A stretch of DNA of 64,000 bases from Aureivirga marina. Its GTDB lineage: Bacteria; Bacteroidota; Bacteroidia; Flavobacteriales; Flavobacteriaceae. Position numbers and translations under genes: made by a program. Numbering within the stretch: the first letter of the stretch is position 1; each line of letters opens with the position of its first letter. The notes beneath the pieces were generated by a model. It saw only the letters and a program-made list of their open reading frames with translations, was not told where the DNA came from and ran no database searches. Shown here piece after piece: positions 16,715 to 25,076 of this stretch. Location of the stretch: assembly GCF_015767265.1 (NCBI RefSeq), contig NZ_JADPIB010000003.1:248001-312000 (forward strand), in the 5' to 3' direction.

Positions 16715-17270
16715 ATTTTGCTCGAATTCGGCTTAATGTTTCTTGTGAAATTCCTAACATTGATGCTATATAACCAAGATTTGTTTTTAATACAAAATCT
16801 GGAAAATATTTTAATAATAAATCATATTTTTCTTTTGCAGTCATTATATAATATCCCTTATAAAAATCATCTAATGAACCAAAAAGATCTTGAATTAATT
16901 TTCTCATAAAAGTTTCTAACTCAGGATAATTTTTAAAAAGTGATTCCCATTCATCATGAGTTAAAGAGTAAACTTCAGAATTTTCAATTATTTCAATATA
17001 TTCAGTAGCAGGAATTTGTTTAAAATAACTTGTCCATGCTGTAAAAAAAGTATTTTCTGGATAAATCCAATATGTGATATCTTTTCCTTTTTTATAAAAA
17101 TAAGTTCGAGCCATTCCGGAATGTAAGAAAAAAAGTCGATTTGCAATTAAACCTTCTTTATGAATAACTGAACCTTTATTAAATTTTTGAATTTTACATT
17201 TATCTAAAATCTCTCTTTCAATATCTGGAGATAATTTTATATAAGAATTTATATAATCGATTATATTCAT
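16713..17270 (-). CDS. Crp/Fnr family transcriptional regulator
   Basis: A 185-residue regulator. The N-terminal 120 residues form a cyclic-nucleotide-binding-type beta barrel (KFNKGSVIHKEGLIANRLFFLHSGMARTYFY, then ITYWIYPENTFF). The C-terminal end has a winged HTH ending YIASMLGISQETLSRIRAK, of the Crp type. There is one cysteine (C25) and no cysteine cluster typical of [4Fe-4S] Fnr, so oxygen sensing by such a cluster is unlikely; the ligand is unknown. It lies next to the redox operon, and Fnr-like sites at 12941 and 34861 make it a candidate for controlling those genes. Confidence 0.9.
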   Translation of the reverse strand: MNIIDYINSYIKLSPDIEREILDKCKIQKFNKGSVIHKEGLIANRLFFLHSGMARTYFYKKGKDITYWIYPENTFFTAWTSYFKQIPATEYIEIIENSEVYSLTHDEWESLFKNYPELETFMRKLIQDLFGSLDDFYKGYYIMTAKEKYDLLLKYFPDFVLKTNLGYIASMLGISQETLSRIRAK

Positions 17271-17424
17271 AGTTAAAATTGAATTCGGTTTTTAAGTACT
17301 TTAAATAAACTAGTAAAATATTATGTTCTATAATATATATTATGTTAAATAGAATTTTATGGCTTTATAGTCAAATTCTAATAATACCCTATTTTCCTTT
17401 TTTTTAGTATTTTTCGTTTTATAT

Positions 17425-17466
17425 GAATTTGACCTAGCTAAATTAATTTAAATCTAGGTCAAATTC
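17425..17466. repeat. Perfect 13-bp inverted repeat with palindromic spacer
   Basis: GAATTTGACCTAG (17425-17437) and CTAGGTCAAATTC (17454-17466) are perfect complements with a 16-bp AT-only spacer that contains the palindrome AAATTAATTT. It is in the 259-bp space between the Crp/Fnr start and the end of the E1 gene. No T tract follows directly on either strand, so it is not a typical terminator. The arms carry TTGAC and GTCAA half-sites. Confidence 0.6.
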
Positions 17467-17529
17467 AACTACTCTGTTTTTTTTCTATAAATAAAAACTA
17501 TATAATAATCATTATTTATATCAGTTTTA

Positions 17530-19518
17530 TTAATAGTTTAAAAGATTGTTTAACTCCTCTTCAAATCTATTTTTCGCTAAATATTGTTTTTCTAAATTAG
17601 ATGTAAAAGGAATTGGTGTTTCTAAGCTTGAAACTCTTTTTACTGGAGCATCTAAAAATTCAAAACAATTTTCTGTAATCATTGCTGACAAATCAGAACC
17701 TATTCCACCAAAACCTGTATCCTCTTGAAGAATAATAACTTTTCCTGTTTTTTTGACAGATTCATAAATCGTTTCTACATCTAATGGTTGTAAAGTTCTT
17801 AAATCTATTAAATCTACAGATAAAACATTATGTTTAATAGAATTAGTTTCTAAAGCCCAATGAACACCTGATCCATATGTAATAATTGTTAAATCATTAC
17901 CTTCTTTTAATTTTACAGCTTTTCCAAAAGGAATTGTATAATATTCATCAGGAATTTCTTGATAAACTGAACGATATAAAGCTTTATGTTCAAAAAATAA
18001 AACTGGATTTGGATCTTCAATAGCTGTTGATAATAAGCCTTTTGCATCATATGGAAATGCTGGATAAACTACTTTTAATCCAGGAGTTTTTGTGAACCAA
18101 GCTTCATTTGTTTGAGAATGAAAAGGTCCAGCTCCAACACCAGCTCCACATGGCATTCTTAAAACCACATCTGCATTTTGTCCCCATCTATAATTTGATT
18201 TTGCTAATAAATTTACAATTGGATTAAAACCAGAAGTAACAAAATCTGAAAACTGCATTTCCATCACAGCTTTCATTCCATTTACAGATAATCCGTAAGA
18301 AGCTTCTACTATAGAAGATTCACAAATTGGAGTATTTCTTACTCTTTCTGTTCCAAATTTATCTAAAAAACCTTCGGTTATTTTAAACACGCCTCCGTAA
18401 TCAGCAATATCTTGTCCCATAATAACTAAGTCATCATGTTTTTCCATAGATTGCTCTAAAGATTTTGAAACTGCATCAACAAATCGAATTTTAGATTTTT
18501 TATCATTTTTTGGATTTACTTCAATTGTAGAATAATCAAATTCTTTATAGACATCATTTAATTCATCTTCTAAGTTACCTTCGATTTGTTCTTCAGAAAA
18601 AGCAATTTCTAAATTTTCATTTATTTCCTTTTTTATTTCTTTTTTGAACTCTTCATTTTGTTCTTCAGAAATTACATTCTCTTCTAATAAAAACTTTAGA
18701 TAATTTTCAATTGGATCTTTTTTAGCCCATTCTTCCATTAACTTTTTTGGTACATATTTAGTACCACTAGCCTCTTCATGTCCACGCATTCTGAAAGTTT
18801 TAAATTCCAATAAAATAGGTCTTGGATTTTTTCTTAAACTTTCAACCAGCTCGGATACTTTTGTATAAACTTCTAGAATATTATTTCCATCAATAATATG
18901 GCTTTCCATTCCATAACCAATTCCTTTATCAGCAATATTTTCACAATTAAATTGTTGAGATGTTGGTGTTGAAAGACCATAACCATTATTTTCAATACAG
19001 AATAAAACTGGTAAATTCCAAACTGATGCAACATTTAAAGCTTCATGAAAATCACCTTCACTCGTTCCTCCTTCACCAGAAAATACCGCAGTTACATTAT
19101 TATTTTTTTTCAATAAATTTCCTAATGCAATTCCATCAGCAATTCCAAGTTGTGGACCTAGATGAGAAATCATTCCAACAATTTTATATTCTTGAGTTCC
19201 GAAATGAAATGAACGATCTCTTCCTTTAGTAAATCCATTTTTCTTTCCTTGCCATTGTGAAAACAATCGATGTAAAGGAATATTTCTCGTAGTAAATACT
19301 CCAAGATTTCTATGCATTGGAAGTATATACTCATCATTATGTAAACTAGAAGCTACACCAACAGAGATAGCTTCTTGTCCAATTCCAGAAAACCATTTAG
19401 AAATTTTACCTTGTCTCAGAAGAATTAGCATTTTTTCTTCTATTAATCTCGGTTTTAAAAGGGATTTATATAGTGATATTAATAAATCATCTGATATATT
19501 TTGACGATTATATTTCAT
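17530..19518 (-). CDS. Fused alpha-beta E1 component of a 2-oxoacid dehydrogenase (branched-chain type)
   Basis: A 662-residue protein that joins both E1 subunits. Residues about 1-320 are the alpha part with the thiamine diphosphate motif GEGGTSEGDFHEALN ... IENNGYGLS. Residues about 340-662 are the beta (transketolase-like) part, starting KIRFVDAVSKSLEQ and including DVVLRMPCGAGVGAGPFHSQ and IILQEDTGFGG. This fusion is common in Bacteroidota and is assigned to branched-chain 2-oxoacid (2-oxoisovalerate) decarboxylation, which supplies precursors of iso-branched fatty acids; pyruvate as substrate cannot be excluded. E2 and E3 genes are not in the window. A -7 element precedes it, and an Lrp-type regulator gene lies just upstream. 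Confidence 0.85.
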   Translation of the reverse strand: MKYNRQNISDDLLISLYKSLLKPRLIEEKMLILLRQGKISKWFSGIGQEAISVGVASSLHNDEYILPMHRNLGVFTTRNIPLHRLFSQWQGKKNGFTKGRDRSFHFGTQEYKIVGMISHLGPQLGIADGIALGNLLKKNNNVTAVFSGEGGTSEGDFHEALNVASVWNLPVLFCIENNGYGLSTPTSQQFNCENIADKGIGYGMESHIIDGNNILEVYTKVSELVESLRKNPRPILLEFKTFRMRGHEEASGTKYVPKKLMEEWAKKDPIENYLKFLLEENVISEEQNEEFKKEIKKEINENLEIAFSEEQIEGNLEDELNDVYKEFDYSTIEVNPKNDKKSKIRFVDAVSKSLEQSMEKHDDLVIMGQDIADYGGVFKITEGFLDKFGTERVRNTPICESSIVEASYGLSVNGMKAVMEMQFSDFVTSGFNPIVNLLAKSNYRWGQNADVVLRMPCGAGVGAGPFHSQTNEAWFTKTPGLKVVYPAFPYDAKGLLSTAIEDPNPVLFFEHKALYRSVYQEIPDEYYTIPFGKAVKLKEGNDLTIITYGSGVHWALETNSIKHNVLSVDLIDLRTLQPLDVETIYESVKKTGKVIILQEDTGFGGIGSDLSAMITENCFEFLDAPVKRVSSLETPIPFTSNLEKQYLAKNRFEEELNNLLNY

Positions 19519-19575
19519 TTAATTGTGTTCGTTTTTGGTTAATTTCCTAATTAATTTTAAATATTTAACTAATTT

Positions 19576-19583
19576 CAAAAATA
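19576..19583 (-). promoter_or_regulatory. -7 element TATTTTTG for the E1 gene
   Basis: The reverse strand fits TAnnTTTG, 58 bp before the E1 start codon and after the terminator of the lrp-like gene. No clear -33 element is visible. Confidence 0.5.
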
Positions 19584-19604
19584 TGCAAATTATTATATAA
19601 AAAT

Positions 19605-19638
19605 AAAAAAACCCTATCAAATTTGATAAGGTTTTTTT
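19605..19638. terminator. Terminator of the Lrp-type regulator gene
   Basis: A long stem centred on TATCAAA / TTTGATA with one mismatch, extended by A and T runs that give a T tract on either strand. Confidence 0.85.
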
Positions 19639-19671
19639 ATTGAATTTTGTAGAAAGTATTACTGTTTAAAA

Positions 19672-20151
19672 TTAAATTTCTCTAAAAATAGAGTGCATTA
19701 ATCTCTTTTTGTCATTGATACTTTCTTCTAAAGAAATCATTGTTTCTGTTCTGATAACTCCATCAATATCATCTATTTGGAAAATGATATTTTTTGCATG
19801 ATTTGTATCTTTTGCTCTAATTTTACAGAAAATGTTATACTTTCCTGCTGTAATATAAGCAATTGTTACGTTAGGAATTTTTCTTAAAGCAGCGATAACT
19901 TCTTTAGATTTTGATGTTTTGTCAATAAAAACACCAATGTGGGCGATAAATGAATATCCCATTTTCTCATAATCTAGAGTCAATGTAGATCCCATAATAA
20001 TTCCTTCCTCTTCCATTTTTTTAACACGAACGTGAATTGTACCAGCTGATACAACTAACTTTTTTGCAATGTCAGTAAATGGAGTTCTCGCATTCTCAAT
20101 CAATATGTCAAGAATTTGGTGATCGATTTCATCTAAAATATACTTCTTCAT
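19672..20151 (-). CDS. Lrp/AsnC family transcriptional regulator
   Basis: A 159-residue feast/famine regulator. The N-terminal HTH reads LDEIDHQILDILIENARTPF and then IAKKLVVSAGTIHVRVKKMEEEGII, followed by the RAM ligand-binding domain with AHIGVFID, VTIAYITAGKYNIFCKIRAKD and a C-terminal EESIN. It should form dimers or octamers that respond to an amino acid. It lies upstream of the branched-chain-type E1 gene, separated by a terminator, so regulation of that gene by leucine or a related amino acid is an attractive inference. Its own -7 element is at 20186-20193. Confidence 0.95.
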   Translation of the reverse strand: MKKYILDEIDHQILDILIENARTPFTDIAKKLVVSAGTIHVRVKKMEEEGIIMGSTLTLDYEKMGYSFIAHIGVFIDKTSKSKEVIAALRKIPNVTIAYITAGKYNIFCKIRAKDTNHAKNIIFQIDDIDGVIRTETMISLEESINDKKRLMHSIFREI

Positions 20152-20185
20152 AATGAATTATTAATATTATAATATAATGTCACCA

Positions 20186-20193
20186 CAAATTTA
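20186..20193 (-). promoter_or_regulatory. -7 element TAAATTTG for the Lrp-type gene
   Basis: A perfect reverse-strand TAnnTTTG, 35 bp before the start codon. No -33 TTG is seen at the standard spacing. Confidence 0.5.
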
Positions 20194-20236
20194 ATTAAAA
20201 AATTAGAGAATAAACGCTAAAAAAATTACAAATAAT

Positions 20237-21337
20237 TCATTTTTTTGTTAAAAAAAGAATTTTTCCTTCCATGTTTACCCTTTTATGAGCTAATTTTGAG
20301 CTGATTTCTGAGGATTTTACAATTGTTGAATATTTAATTAATTCACTATTTTTTATTTCATATTTAAAAATAATACCAATATTTTTAATAATATCACAAT
20401 TATCATCTTCTAATTTAGCATTTTCATAAATTATATCCACAAATCTATCATCATTATTAGGAATTGAAAAATATTCTTCATAATTATTGAATATTTTTGA
20501 ATTTGCTATATCAAAACAACCGATTAAAAGACTGTAAAAATTGTATTTTCGAGTTTTTTCTCTTTCGTAATCTTCTGGAAAATGTCCAGCTTCAATCAAA
20601 ATTGTATTATGACCAAGCTTCTGAAAATTATCTCCGGTTGCTGTTGGATAAAATTCATCGGTATATCTTCCAACTTGATTTGGAATTAATTTTTGAAGAA
20701 ATTGATTCATTTTTGAAATGACACTCATTGTTTCTTTTCTTCCATCTGTTAAAGTTCTTTCTTCATTAATTGAAGGAGCAAGAAATGAAATTGTTGCAGG
20801 ATTTTCAGTTCCTTCGACATTAAAAATAGTTCTTTGATCATGAAGATTAAAACAAAATTTCGGATTGAAATCCTCTAATTCTTTTCGAAGTATTTTACTT
20901 TCAACACCTTTTAAATTAACAGCATCTCTATTTAAATCAATATTTTGTCTATTTACTCTAGTATAAACTTCTGCTCCATCTGGGTTTAACATTGGAATTA
21001 TGGAAATTTCACAGTTTTCTAAAATTAAATCTCTTTCTTTTTCAAATCCATTAGGGTTTTCTAAAAAATGAAAAAAATCAAATAAAGCTTTAGTTCCTGT
21101 ACTTTCATTACCATGCATTTGAGACCAAATTAAAATTTTCTTTTTTCCTGTTCCAATTTTAATTTTATAAATTTCTCTTTTTTCGAAAGATTCCCCTATT
21201 TTTTCAATTTCAAATTTTGGAGATAAATTTTTAATTAATGGCAAAATATCAGATTGTCTAATATATAATCCACTAATTGATTTTTCTTTATAATATTGAT
21301 CGTAATTCGATTCTAATTTTTCTATATTCCAATTCAT
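20237..21337 (-). CDS. M14 family zinc carboxypeptidase
   Basis: A 366-residue protein without a signal peptide. Zinc ligands are in HGNESTGTKALFDFF (His and Glu) and in the NLHDQ segment (His). RQNIDLNRD carries the substrate-binding Asn-Arg pair, and the catalytic glutamate is in ILIEAGHFPEDY. This is the succinylglutamate-desuccinylase/carboxypeptidase-like M14 set seen in Bacteroidota. It probably removes C-terminal amino acids from peptides in the cytoplasm. It stands alone with a -7 element at 21359-21366. Confidence 0.85.
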   Translation of the reverse strand: MNWNIEKLESNYDQYYKEKSISGLYIRQSDILPLIKNLSPKFEIEKIGESFEKREIYKIKIGTGKKKILIWSQMHGNESTGTKALFDFFHFLENPNGFEKERDLILENCEISIIPMLNPDGAEVYTRVNRQNIDLNRDAVNLKGVESKILRKELEDFNPKFCFNLHDQRTIFNVEGTENPATISFLAPSINEERTLTDGRKETMSVISKMNQFLQKLIPNQVGRYTDEFYPTATGDNFQKLGHNTILIEAGHFPEDYEREKTRKYNFYSLLIGCFDIANSKIFNNYEEYFSIPNNDDRFVDIIYENAKLEDDNCDIIKNIGIIFKYEIKNSELIKYSTIVKSSEISSKLAHKRVNMEGKILFLTKK

Positions 21338-21358
21338 GATATCATTTCATATATAATA

Positions 21359-21366
21359 CAAAGGTA
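21359..21366 (-). promoter_or_regulatory. -7 element TACCTTTG for the M14 peptidase gene
   Basis: A reverse-strand TAnnTTTG match 22 bp before the start codon. Confidence 0.5.
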
Positions 21367-21370
21367 ATTA

Positions 21371-21405
21371 TAAAAAAAAAGAGACTGTTAAAAACAATCT
21401 CTTTT
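21371..21405. terminator. Terminator of the YceI gene
   Basis: AGAGA-C-TGTT pairs with AACA-A-TCTCT, one mismatch, with A and T runs outside. On the - strand it follows the end of the YceI gene at 21439. Confidence 0.75.
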
Positions 21406-21438
21406 TGTATGAAATAATATATTTTGTTAAATAATGAA

Positions 21439-22005
21439 TTAGAACTTTAAATTCACATTTACATCAAATTCATCATAAATAAATTTATCTCCTAAGTTAT
21501 CAAAGAAACTTTTAGACTTGTATTTGATACCATATTTTGTTCTATCAACTTTAATGTTTGCCATTGCAGAATTATTAGAAACAGTCATTTTAAAAGTATT
21601 AGGTTTTGTAATACCTTTAATAGTTAAATCTCCAGTTACTTGGTAATTTTTAGCATCAATAACTTTTACTTCAGTGATTACAAAATCAGCATTTTTAAAA
21701 GTATTTGTTGCGAAGAAATCTCCATCTTTTAAGTGAGCAACTAATTTGTCACCATATTCTCCTTGCATATCTGTACAAGTGATAGATTCCATATTAATTC
21801 TAAACTTTCCTCCTACTAATTTTGAGTTATCAAAAATTAAGTTTCCAGATTTTAAATCAATATTTCCTTCATGTTTACCAGTTACTTTATGACCAACCCA
21901 CTGTAAACTACTTTTTGAAGTTTTGATTTCTTTTGTCTGAGCATTTATATTTAAAGTAACTAAAGCTACTAAAGCAAATACAAGAGTTTTAAAAATGTTC
22001 TTCAT
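21439..22005 (-). CDS. YceI family periplasmic protein
   Basis: A 188-residue secreted protein with signal peptide MKNIFKTLVFALVALVTLNINAQ. It shows the complete YceI pattern: SSLQWVGHKVTGKHEGNIDLKSG, MESITCTDMQ, HLKDGDFFATNTFKNADFVIT, VTGDLTIKGITKPNTF and a C-terminal FDVNVNLKF strand. YceI proteins are lipid-binding lipocalin-like barrels. It is a closer match to the family than the YceI gene in the operon at 14900. It is monocistronic with its own -7 element. Confidence 0.95.
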   Translation of the reverse strand: MKNIFKTLVFALVALVTLNINAQTKEIKTSKSSLQWVGHKVTGKHEGNIDLKSGNLIFDNSKLVGGKFRINMESITCTDMQGEYGDKLVAHLKDGDFFATNTFKNADFVITEVKVIDAKNYQVTGDLTIKGITKPNTFKMTVSNNSAMANIKVDRTKYGIKYKSKSFFDNLGDKFIYDEFDVNVNLKF

Positions 22006-22037
22006 GTTTTTTCTATTTTATAATGTTTATCTACTTG

Positions 22038-22045
22038 CAAATGTA
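22038..22045 (-). promoter_or_regulatory. -7 element TACATTTG for the YceI gene
   Basis: A reverse-strand TAnnTTTG match 33 bp before the YceI start codon, in the 74-bp space after hisD. Confidence 0.5.
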
Positions 22046-22079
22046 GATAAAAAATATTTACCATGGAAAATATTTTTTA

Positions 22080-23369
22080 TTATTCTTCAAATAATGTATT
22101 TAATCTCACTGCAACTGCATGTTTATGAGCCTTTAAACCTTCCGCTTCTGCCATCAATTCTATCACTGGACCAATATTTCTTAAACCTTCTTTACTAATT
22201 TTTTGGAATGTAATCTTCTTAATAAAAGAATCGACACTTATACCACTATACATTTTAGCAAAACCGTTTGTAGGTAAAGTATGATTTGTTCCCGTAGCAT
22301 AATCACCTGCACTTTCAGGAGTATATTCTCCTAAGAAAACAGTTCCTGCATTTGTGATATGATTTACATAAATATCTTCATTTTGTACATTTAAGATAAT
22401 ATGTTCAGGTGCATAATAATTAATGAAATTTATTTCGTCTTTAATCTGACTAAAATAGATCAGTTTAGAATTTTTCAACGATTTTTTTATTATCTCTTTT
22501 CGTTCAGTATTTTTTAGTTGATTATCAATTTCTACTCTAATTTCATCTAATTTTTGTAAACTATTCGAAATACAAATTACTTGACTATCCTCTCCATGTT
22601 CCAATTGTGAAAGTAAATCTGATGCAACAAAATTAGCTCTTGCACTTTCATCAGCAACAACAAGTAATTCTGATGGTCCAGTAGGCATATCTATTGCTGT
22701 TCCTATAGAAGAAGCAAATTGTTTAGCTGCAGCTACATATTGATTTCCTGGTCCAAATATTTTATGTACTTTCTCAATACTTTCTGTTCCTAATGACATT
22801 GCAGCAATTGCTTGTACTCCTCCAACTTTATAGATATTTGTGATTCCTACTAAATGAGCAGTGAATAAAATAGCCGGATGAATTTTTCCATTTTCATCTG
22901 GTGGTGTACATAAAACAATGTCTTCACAACCAGCTTCAATAGCAGGAATTCCCAACATTAAAATTGTTGAAAATAATGGTGCTTTTTGATTAGGAATGTA
23001 AAATCCAACTTTTTCAATTGGTCTTGGCTCTTGCCAACAATGAATTCCTTTAGAAGTTTCAATCACATCTTTTTCTAAAAGTTGATTTACATGAAACTTT
23101 CTAATATTATTTTTTGCGAAAAGAATTGCGGATTTCAATTCGTCACTTATTAATTCGATTGATTCACTAATTTCTTCTGCGCTTACCTTAAACTCAGCAA
23201 TATCTGCTTTATCAAATAGTTTAGTAAACTTACGAATAGCTACATCTCCATCCTTATTGACTTCATCAAAAACTTGATGAACAATTTTTTCTATTTTATG
23301 AAAAGCAATTAATGGGCGCTTCGCAATTTCTTCCCATTGTCCAAATGAAGGATTATTAATTGTAACCAT
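22080..23369 (-). CDS. hisD: Histidinol dehydrogenase
   Basis: A 429-residue protein of normal length for HisD, which oxidises L-histidinol to L-histidine in two NAD-dependent steps. Diagnostic blocks are CTPPDENGKIHPAILFTAHLVG, KIFGPGNQYVAAAKQ, MPTGPSELLVVADESA, SQLEHGEDSQVI (zinc-binding Gln and His), NYYAPEHI and the C-terminal HKHAVAVRL. The other his genes are not beside it, although hisG-hisD-hisC order is usual in this phylum. It has its own promoter with an overlapping inverted repeat about 100 bp upstream. Confidence 0.95.
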   Translation of the reverse strand: MVTINNPSFGQWEEIAKRPLIAFHKIEKIVHQVFDEVNKDGDVAIRKFTKLFDKADIAEFKVSAEEISESIELISDELKSAILFAKNNIRKFHVNQLLEKDVIETSKGIHCWQEPRPIEKVGFYIPNQKAPLFSTILMLGIPAIEAGCEDIVLCTPPDENGKIHPAILFTAHLVGITNIYKVGGVQAIAAMSLGTESIEKVHKIFGPGNQYVAAAKQFASSIGTAIDMPTGPSELLVVADESARANFVASDLLSQLEHGEDSQVICISNSLQKLDEIRVEIDNQLKNTERKEIIKKSLKNSKLIYFSQIKDEINFINYYAPEHIILNVQNEDIYVNHITNAGTVFLGEYTPESAGDYATGTNHTLPTNGFAKMYSGISVDSFIKKITFQKISKEGLRNIGPVIELMAEAEGLKAHKHAVAVRLNTLFEE

Positions 23370-23457
23370 GATTCTTTTTGATTTATTATTAGTTAATAAA
23401 TTTTTGAAAGCGTTACAATACAGTAATTATCGGGGTTAACCTAAATGGTAAAATAGG

Positions 23458-23504
23458 GTTTGTAAGGGATTTTTACAAACTTAGTAAAAAAATAAGAACT
23501 ACAA
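23458..23504 (-). promoter_or_regulatory. hisD promoter with overlapping inverted repeat
   Basis: On the - strand there is TTG (23502-23504), an 18-bp spacer and TAAGTTTG (23476-23483), an excellent Bacteroidota promoter. A perfect inverted repeat GTTTGTAA / TTACAAAC with a 7-bp spacer (23458-23480) overlaps the -7 element and the expected transcription start near 23470. It could be a repressor operator or a hairpin at the very 5' end of the transcript. Confidence 0.65.
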
Positions 23505-23782
23505 AAAAAATCTTTAAAAAATTTGGAAACCTAACAATAATTTATTATAATATATAAAATAGTCCGCATTTATTTAACATTAGAGTTAAAGAAAATTTAC
23601 ACGATTTGTAAAAAACTATAATTTGTGATAAAATTATGAAGAATGTTTTATAATTTACATAAATCAAATACTTCTATTTATTTAATTTCAACTTCTAAAT
23701 CTTTGTCCTCTACTTTTCTATTTTCAATAAAAAATATAGTAAATAACAATTAATAACAATTTGTTTTTTTTGAAAAGCTTTA
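23505..23782. other. AT-rich intergenic stretch between hisD and pepT promoters
   Basis: The 460-bp space between the divergent hisD and pepT genes holds the two promoters at its ends. In the middle I see no open frame, hairpin or repeat worth naming. Confidence 0.5.
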
Positions 23783-23812
23783 TTGTTATTTGAGACTGAA
23801 TTTCTAATTTTG
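23783..23812 (+). promoter_or_regulatory. Promoter of pepT-lysA
   Basis: TTG (23783-23785), a 19-bp spacer, then TAATTTTG (23805-23812): both elements of the Bacteroidota consensus at the right spacing, 17 bp before the start codon. Confidence 0.75.
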
Positions 23813-23829
23813 GGAAAAATTAAAAGAAC

Positions 23830-25065
23830 ATGCAACATATTATTGACAGATTTATAAAATACGTGAAGGTTGACACGCAGTCAGACCCAAATAATCCAGA
23901 GTTTCCAAGTACGCAAAAGCAATTCGACTTAGCTCATATGTTAGTGGAAGAATTAAAAGAAATTGGAATGGAAGATGTGACGCTTGATGAAAACTGTTAT
24001 ATCATGGCAACACTTCCATCTAATGTGGATTATGAAGTTCCAACAATTGGTTTTGTAGCACATATTGATACAAGTCCAGATTTTACAGGAACTAATGTAA
24101 AACCACAACTTCACCCAAACTATGATGGTAAAGATATTGTTTTAAATGAAGAAGAGAATATCGTTTTATCACCGGATTATTTTGAAGACTTATTATTATA
24201 TAAAGGTCAAACTTTAATTACAACAGATGGAACAACTTTATTAGGAGCTGATGACAAAGCTGGTGTTACGGAAATTGTTTCTGCGATGGAATATTTAATT
24301 CAAAATCCAGAAATCAAACACGGAAAAATCAGAATCTGTTTTACACCTGATGAAGAAGTTGGAAAAGGAGCACATATGTTTGACGTTGAGAAATTCGATG
24401 CAGAATGGGCTTATACAATGGATGGAAGTCAAGTTGGAGAATTAGAATATGAAAACTTTAATGCAGCTGGAGCAAAAGTTACTATTAATGGTAAAATTGT
24501 ACATCCAGGTTACGCAAAAGGAAAATTGATTAATTCTATGACAATTGCTGCAAAATTCATCGCTGCTTTACCAGCAAATGAAGTTCCTGAGCAAACTACT
24601 GGATATGAAGGTTTCTTCCATTTACATGGGATGAATGGTGAAGTTGAGAAAACGGAATTAAAATATATTATCCGTGATCATGACATGAAACTTTTCGAAG
24701 AAAGAAAAGCTTTATTCCAAAAAGTAGCAGATGATCTTAATGCAGAATTAGGTAAAGATCTAATTGAGGTTGAAATTAAAGACCAATATTATAATATGCG
24801 TGAGAAAATTGAGCCAGTAATGCACATTGTAGATATTGCAGAGGAAGCGATGAAAAAATTAGACATCAAACCTTTAATTAAAGCAATTCGTGGAGGAACT
24901 GATGGATCTCAACTTTCTTATAAAGGATTACCTTGTCCAAATATTTTTGCAGGAGGACACAACTTCCATGGAAGATATGAATATGTTGCAGCAGAGGCAA
25001 TTCAACAAGCAACAGATGTAATTGTGGAAATCGCACAAATTACAGCTGAAAGATATAACAAATAA
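23830..25065 (+). CDS. pepT: Peptidase T (tripeptide aminopeptidase)
   Basis: A 411-residue M20-family peptidase with the expected length. Metal-site blocks are [11 protein letters not shown] (His), [12 protein letters not shown] (bridging Asp), [10 protein letters not shown] (catalytic and metal Glu), [14 protein letters not shown] (PepT-specific), [11 protein letters not shown] and FAGGHNFHG. It hydrolyses tripeptides at the N-terminus in the cytoplasm. The promoter is well defined. lysA follows after 11 bp, so the two form an operon. Confidence 0.95.
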   Translation: MQHIIDRFIKYVKVDTQSDPNNPEFPSTQKQFDLAHMLVEELKEIGMEDVTLDENCYIMATLPSNVDYEVPTIGFVAHIDTSPDFTGTNVKPQLHPNYDGKDIVLNEEENIVLSPDYFEDLLLYKGQTLITTDGTTLLGADDKAGVTEIVSAMEYLIQNPEIKHGKIRICFTPDEEVGKGAHMFDVEKFDAEWAYTMDGSQVGELEYENFNAAGAKVTINGKIVHPGYAKGKLINSMTIAAKFIAALPANEVPEQTTGYEGFFHLHGMNGEVEKTELKYIIRDHDMKLFEERKALFQKVADDLNAELGKDLIEVEIKDQYYNMREKIEPVMHIVDIAEEAMKKLDIKPLIKAIRGGTDGSQLSYKGLPCPNIFAGGHNFHGRYEYVAAEAIQQATDVIVEIAQITAERYNK

Positions 25066-25076
25066 TATTTATTAAA

